The notes below the pieces were generated by a model. That model saw only the letters and a list, made by a program, of their open reading frames with translations, had not been told where the DNA came from and did not search any database. Source: Crocinitomicaceae bacterium (lineage in GTDB: Bacteria; Bacteroidota; Bacteroidia; Flavobacteriales_D; Crocinitomicaceae). Taken from it: a stretch of DNA of 64,000 bases. Location: NCBI GenBank assembly GCA_030833845.1, contig JAURGK010000002.1:91273-155272 (forward strand), read 5' to 3'. The stretch's first letter is position 1; each line of letters opens with the position of its first letter. The translations under genes and the position numbers were made by a program. This document shows positions 60,460 to 64,000 of this stretch, in pieces.

Positions 60460-60915
60460 CTACTTCTTCAACATCCCCTCATAAATCTTGATCCATTCCT
60501 CAGCAGTCATTTTTTGCATGAGCTGGCCCATCAATTCGAATGGAATCTGATCTGGTTTTTTAAAGCGAATGCAACTCTTACCCATATCGAGTTTAAGTTT
60601 ACAGTGCTTTGGGTATTCCGAGACAAACCAATCATAGAGTTTGGTGTCGGCGTATATACCCATATGGTAAAAGTTGATGCTATTTTTTTGTGAAGCCAAT
60701 CCAGCAAATGGCAGTGGTTCGGAAGGTTTGCAATGGTAACCAGCTGGGTATAAGCTATGGGGTACCACATAGCCCAATCCACCGTAGCTCATGGCTGCTT
60801 CAAAACCATCAGGCAAATTTTCTATGATTGTTTGGTGCAACCTATTGAAGGCTTCTTTGCGCTCCTCAGGGATGTTAGCCAATATTTCTTCAACTGTAGT
60901 GCCTGGTGCCTTCAT
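60460..60915 (-). CDS. DUF1801 domain protein
   Basis: This 151-aa cytosolic protein has the DUF1801 (YdhG-like) pattern: VEEILANIPEERKEAFNRLH, FEAAMSYGGLGYVVPHSLYP, FAGLASQKNSINFYHMGIYA and the closing KLDMGKSCIRFKKPDQIPFE. The fold binds an unknown small ligand; homologues have been linked to iron-sulfur or iron chaperone roles, but evidence is thin. It follows a zinc-ribbon gene by 4 bp. Confidence 0.9.
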   Translation of the reverse strand: MKAPGTTVEEILANIPEERKEAFNRLHQTIIENLPDGFEAAMSYGGLGYVVPHSLYPAGYHCKPSEPLPFAGLASQKNSINFYHMGIYADTKLYDWFVSEYPKHCKLKLDMGKSCIRFKKPDQIPFELMGQLMQKMTAEEWIKIYEGMLKK

Positions 60916-60919
60916 AGGT

Positions 60920-61192
60920 TTAATTTTTCCAACGTTTCAAATGGCCTATCGTCCAGGTTCTAGAAAATAGCCAAGCAAAAAATGAATTCATGCCTCCTTC
61001 TTTCATGCCTTTTTGCGACATTTTTGAGAATTCTTCTATACTTACCTCGCCACCCACAAAGGCGCCGTCGGCATAACAAAAGCCACAATACATTGTACTC
61101 TTGGAACCGTCTTTTTCTGTTCCCCCACCGTTGGCATCTTTGCTCAAGGGCATGCCGCAACTTTGGCAATTTTTGTATGATTGTTCTTGCAT
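60920..61192 (-). CDS. putative zinc-ribbon domain protein, 90 aa
   Basis: This is a small protein with a double CxxC zinc ribbon: YKNCQSCGMPLSKDANGGGT and STMYCGFCYADGAFVGGEVS. It matches the zinc-ribbon family annotated as putative zinc ribbon domain (PF12674-like). The tail (MNSFFAWLFSRTWTIGHLKR) is amphipathic. It lies between DUF1801 and the VIT1-family gene, so the three probably form one transcript. Function unknown. Confidence 0.85.
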   Translation of the reverse strand: MQEQSYKNCQSCGMPLSKDANGGGTEKDGSKSTMYCGFCYADGAFVGGEVSIEEFSKMSQKGMKEGGMNSFFAWLFSRTWTIGHLKRWKN

Positions 61193-61207
61193 TTTTTCTT
61201 AGTTGTA

Positions 61208-61915
61208 TTAAACATTTACGCCAAACAGCGAGCCCACCCCGGCAGATAGTGCCATGGCTATGGTTCCCCAAATGGTAATTCTTGTTACTGCCTTGAGCAC
61301 ATTTGAGCCGCCAGTTCTAGCAGCGGTGGCACCTAGAATGATAAGTGCTAAAATTGTAAATCCGTAGAGCCAATATTCCATTCCTTTTACTGGTGCAAAA
61401 AATACGACCAAAAGAGGCATAAGGCCGCCAACCGTAAAAGCTGCGCCCGAGGCAATTGCCGCTTGAATAGGATTTGCCTGGCTCATTTCGGTAATTCCCA
61501 ACTCATCTCTGACATGTGCGCCAAGCGCATCATGGGCAGTAAGCTCTTGAGCAACCAAAAGGGCGGTTTCTTTTTTGAGACCTCGTTGTTCGTATATGTG
61601 GGCTAAAAGCTGCAATTCTTCTTCGGGCATTTCTTCCAATTCCTGTTTTTCTCTTTCGATATCTGCCTTCTCGGTATCGGTCTGAGAACTCACCGAAACA
61701 TATTCACCGGCCGCCATCGAAAGCGCCCCTGCAACCAAGCCAGCCACTGAAGCTAACAAAATGGGCTCGCGTGCTGTACTAGCAGCTGCCACACCAATAG
61801 CCAAACTAGAGATAGATATGATCCCGTCATTGGCGCCCAAAACGGCGGCTCTTAGCCAATTGCTGCGATGAATGTAGTGGGCCTCGAGGTAGTTGTCAAT
61901 GTTGATATTACTCAT
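61208..61915 (-). CDS. VIT1/CCC1 family transporter (iron/manganese)
   Basis: The 235-aa inner-membrane protein matches the VIT1/CCC1 family: HRSNWLRAAVLGANDGIISI at the first helix, VAGLVAGALSMAAGEYVSVS, a charged metal-binding cytosolic loop (EKADIEREKQELEEMPEEEL), and ANPIQAAIASGAAFTVGGLM. Members export Fe2+ or Mn2+ from the cytosol. A -7 box (TATATTTG) lies 34 nt upstream. Confidence 0.93.
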   Translation of the reverse strand: MSNINIDNYLEAHYIHRSNWLRAAVLGANDGIISISSLAIGVAAASTAREPILLASVAGLVAGALSMAAGEYVSVSSQTDTEKADIEREKQELEEMPEEELQLLAHIYEQRGLKKETALLVAQELTAHDALGAHVRDELGITEMSQANPIQAAIASGAAFTVGGLMPLLVVFFAPVKGMEYWLYGFTILALIILGATAARTGGSNVLKAVTRITIWGTIAMALSAGVGSLFGVNV

Positions 61916-61949
61916 GATATTGAATCATAAAAAGGGTTGAGTGTAACTC

Positions 61950-61957
61950 AAATATAA
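61950..61957 (-). promoter_or_regulatory. candidate -7 box of the VIT1-family gene
   Basis: TATATTTG on the minus strand, exact TAnnTTTG, 34 nt before the ATG. No TTG at the -33 spacing. Confidence 0.4.
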
Positions 61958-61996
61958 GCACTTCTTTTTTTTGGTTTGCTTGATTCGTTTGAATTC

Positions 61997-62410
61997 TTAC
62001 CACAATGCAATGAGCTCAATAATTTTAACGCGCATCGTAAACAACAAATAAATGACTATACCCATCGGTATGGATGCAAGGATCGATAGAACCAACTTAG
62101 AAAGATTATTCTTTAATATGAGCCCAACAACAACCAACAGAAGTGCAGGAATTGAAAGTACAAAGATCAGTGCAAAATAGCCCCAATAACCTGGCGATCC
62201 AAAACCACCCTGATGGCTAGCAGGTTTCGGAGAAAACAAGATCACTAACAATATAGCATTGATCAATACAGTAAGAATCAATACAATCAATGAAAATTTA
62301 GCGATGCGTTCCGTAAGCTTTATGGGCTGATTTTGATGTTGATCACGTGTTTTATGATTGTGCACAAGGGCTAAAGCCAGGACGATAAATAATAAACTTA
62401 AATAAGACAT
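61997..62410 (-). CDS. hypothetical membrane protein, 137 aa
   Basis: Four hydrophobic helices are predicted (YLSLLFIVLALALVH, FSLIVLILTVLINAILLVIL, YWGYFALIFVLSIPALLLVV, LVLSILASIPMGIVIYLLFT). I do not recognise the family. It lies 9 bp after the TPR protein gene and could be its partner. Confidence 0.65.
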   Translation of the reverse strand: MSYLSLLFIVLALALVHNHKTRDQHQNQPIKLTERIAKFSLIVLILTVLINAILLVILFSPKPASHQGGFGSPGYWGYFALIFVLSIPALLLVVVGLILKNNLSKLVLSILASIPMGIVIYLLFTMRVKIIELIALW

Positions 62411-62419
62411 TCGTTAGGT

Positions 62420-63592
62420 TTAATGTATTGGAGCTGCCTCAATAATTTCAAGTAATTCTCCGGCCTTCTTTGGCTTAAAATAATTTTTATTAATGATCTC
62501 ATACATGCCTCGGTAATACATGTCATACAATTGAGGTTCATTGGCACTATTCAAATTGATTGTATTCCAAGTAGGGGTAGAAAGCAAAAAAATAAAATCC
62601 TCCTTACAGGTATTTAAATTCAACTTTACTTTTTTGGAAGGGTTCAGTACGTTGATAAACAAATGCTGATCACAAAAGCTTTCCAATCCAAGCCATGAAG
62701 CATTCGGGAAAAATGCGCCAAAACATACCTCCCGCTCAAAATTGTTTTTCTTAATGAGACTGAGCAAAAGGCGGTCGCCACGCAGCAAGTATTGGTCATA
62801 TAAGCTTGGCGGCACCTTCCAAGTGAACTTACCAATGTTTTGATTTTGCGCTTCCCATTCTATATATGAAATGCCTTTAAGGCTATCGCTTGGTATATCA
62901 AATTGCACCACATTGTTATCGCTCAAAAAAGACGCATACCAATCTGTATGCAACAATCCAGCGTCTATGATGGTTACATCAGTTCTGTAAGCTTCTACCT
63001 CTTGCAAATACAGCAGTGGAAAGAATTGTATATCACCCGAAGATATAAGAATGGCATTTGGAGCACAGGCAGCGAGCGTTTTTCTATGAATTGCCAGTAA
63101 ATATTCGCTAAAACCCCCTTGCTTCTTTCCTTCTATAAATGCAGCACGCGCAGCCTGTTGATTGTAATTATATAGATAACTTGTGGCCAAAGCGCCCCAT
63201 TCTGAAGTGAGTTTTGAATACGGATCTAAGGCAATGATTTCACCGGAATAAAATGGAGCAATAGCAATACATTGATGCAAGGCATCTGAAGCTTTTTGAA
63301 CCCATTCTTCATTCATGCCAAGCAAGCCATTGGCATCCATTGAATTCATTCGGCTATAGGTATAGCCCAAATAATAATACGCTTCGGCAGATTGGTCATT
63401 CAAAGCAATGGCCTCATTGAGCAATGGCAAAATAGCTTGGTAGTCAAAATATTGTAATTCCTCCGAACTTAAATTGGCTGCACTTTTAAATAAATTCTTA
63501 GCACTATCAAGGTAGGTTTGAAAGTTATCCGTTTGGCTATATCCAAAAGAACAATTCAAAGCAAGTATAAGAAGTAAACAAATGATTTTCAT
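62420..63592 (-). CDS. exported TPR protein with DUF2723-like C-terminal part
   Basis: I start at [20 protein letters not shown] (390 aa), a signal peptide, dropping 20 track codons. The first half has TPR-like repeats ([20 protein letters not shown]). The second half contains [20 protein letters not shown] followed by [20 protein letters not shown] and [10 protein letters not shown], a run resembling the C-terminal soluble region of Bacteroidota DUF2723 membrane proteins. Here the membrane part is missing, so it is probably periplasmic. Function unknown. Confidence 0.72.
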   Translation of the reverse strand: [390 protein letters not shown]

Positions 63593-63627
63593 TTGGTTAA
63601 TAAATAGCGTTTTTAGTATCTCATTAA

Positions 63628-63662
63628 AAAAGGGCAGTAGGTTTTGCACCAACTGCCCTTTT
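63628..63662 (-). terminator. intrinsic terminator after the DUF5684 gene
   Basis: On the minus strand AAAAGGGCAGT and ACTGCCCTTTT pair perfectly for 11 bp, with a further inner GGT/ACC stem, and the T-run reads TTTTTT. It lies 20 nt after the DUF5684 stop codon. Confidence 0.9.
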
Positions 63663-63681
63663 GATTAAATTTTTCTAAATC

Positions 63682-64000
63682 TTAGTTTGCCGGTGCTCCT
63701 TTATAGGTAGCATCGCTGAAGGCCAAAACTGGGAAAAAAATGAATGGCAAGAAAATTAGCCCTACAGTAAAGCCCGCATCCTTTCCAAAGGAAAGAGATA
63801 AACGATGCTGCACTGAAATCCCGACAAAAATATTTACAATCGGTATCAGCATTAAGATTATCCACCAAGTTGGTTTGCCAACTATCTCAAGTAAGACTAC
63901 AATATTGTAAATCGGAACAAAAGCACTCCAACCTGGTTTGCCAGCCTTGGTATACACCTTCCAAATACAGGCAAGCATGAATACAATAAATCCAACGTAA
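63682..64000 (-). CDS. DUF5684-like membrane protein (5' end outside window)
   Basis: The frame stays open to the right edge (YVGFIVFMLACIWKVY), so the track's internal ATG is not the true start. Motifs are WKVYTKAGKPGWSAFVPIYN and LLEIVGKPTWWIILMLIPIV, then GFTVGLIFLPFIFFPVLAFS. This is the DUF5684 pattern: small membrane proteins of about 110-150 aa with three to four helices, often paired with signal peptidase in other genomes. The gene ends at a strong terminator. Confidence 0.88.
   Translation of the reverse strand, partial: YVGFIVFMLACIWKVYTKAGKPGWSAFVPIYNIVVLLEIVGKPTWWIILMLIPIVNIFVGISVQHRLSLSFGKDAGFTVGLIFLPFIFFPVLAFSDATYKGAPAN

Noticed and set aside
1-64000. CRISPR arrays, insertion sequences, prophage or defence islands
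   Set aside because: No regularly spaced repeats, transposase, terminal inverted repeats, phage structural or nuclease/defence genes were found; the window reads as ordinary core chromosome.

Overview
The window is chromosomal DNA from a member of the Bacteroidota. The evidence is: Bacteroidota-type promoters (-33 TTG/TTTG and -7 TAnnTTTG) in front of several genes; secreted proteins with type IX secretion (T9SS) C-terminal sorting domains; a PorE-like OmpA protein; a TonB-dependent receptor with a carboxypeptidase-like N-terminal domain; an almost complete lack of Shine-Dalgarno sequences; and a bS21 protein with Tyr54. The order or family cannot be fixed from this sequence. The gene content (acyl-CoA dehydrogenase, CoA transferase, superoxide dismutase, multicopper oxidase, a possible bacillithiol-linked YtxJ) fits an aerobic free-living heterotroph. 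I see no prophage, transposon, CRISPR array or obvious genomic island.

Layout. 1-4.0 kb (mostly minus): a truncated DUF5686-like outer-membrane protein, tatC, and three tandem paralogous lipoproteins. 4.1-13.5 kb (plus): pheS, ytxJ-like, a glutamine cyclotransferase, a LOG protein, a PASTA protein, a T9SS-exported protein, an RluD-type pseudouridine synthase and a PorE-like OmpA protein. 13.5-24.6 kb (plus): PspC-like, an RmlD-like reductase, an NSS Na+-symporter with a 45-aa MetS-like small subunit missed by the ORF track, a helix-hairpin-helix protein, apt, acyl-CoA dehydrogenase, rpsU, xerC, a PfkB kinase, a DUF349 protein, a membrane protein and a GT9 glycosyltransferase. 24.6-30.8 kb: thioesterase, an M43 metalloprotease, uvrC, nadC and a phosphopantetheinyl transferase, arranged as convergent and divergent pairs with almost no intergenic DNA. 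30.8-42.5 kb: a TonB-dependent receptor with a 1388-aa exported partner, a secreted superoxide dismutase with a histidine-rich extension, mgtE and an MFS transporter. 42.5-46.1 kb: tRNA-Ser(GGA), a small XRE-regulated membrane module, and a minus-strand accessory cluster (cupin, PAP2, VOC, GNAT). 46.2-53.3 kb: the elongasome cluster mreC-mreD-mrdA-rodA followed by a class A PBP, without mreB. 53.3-64 kb: scoAB, cysQ, two lipoproteins, small membrane proteins, DUF2200, a PhnA/YjdM-like protein, a T9SS-exported multicopper oxidase, DUF1801, a zinc-ribbon protein, a VIT1-family transporter, a TPR protein and a truncated DUF5684 protein.

How it works together. Most plus-strand genes sit in tightly packed operons with ATGA or TAATG stop/start overlaps, suggesting translational coupling. 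Two recurring architectural features stand out. First, several genes (apt, nadC, uvrC, the thioesterase, mreC, with near-matches at tatC, the class A PBP gene and the GNAT gene) carry a -7 promoter box only 4-5 nt before the start codon, which predicts leaderless or nearly leaderless mRNAs. Second, six of seven convergent gene pairs overlap or abut within 5 bp, and in one the intrinsic terminator of the protease gene lies inside the antisense 3' coding region of uvrC. I did not find a clearly new multi-gene system. The best candidates for something under-described are these transcriptional features, the receptor/exported-protein pair, the SOD fusion and the three-lipoprotein family.
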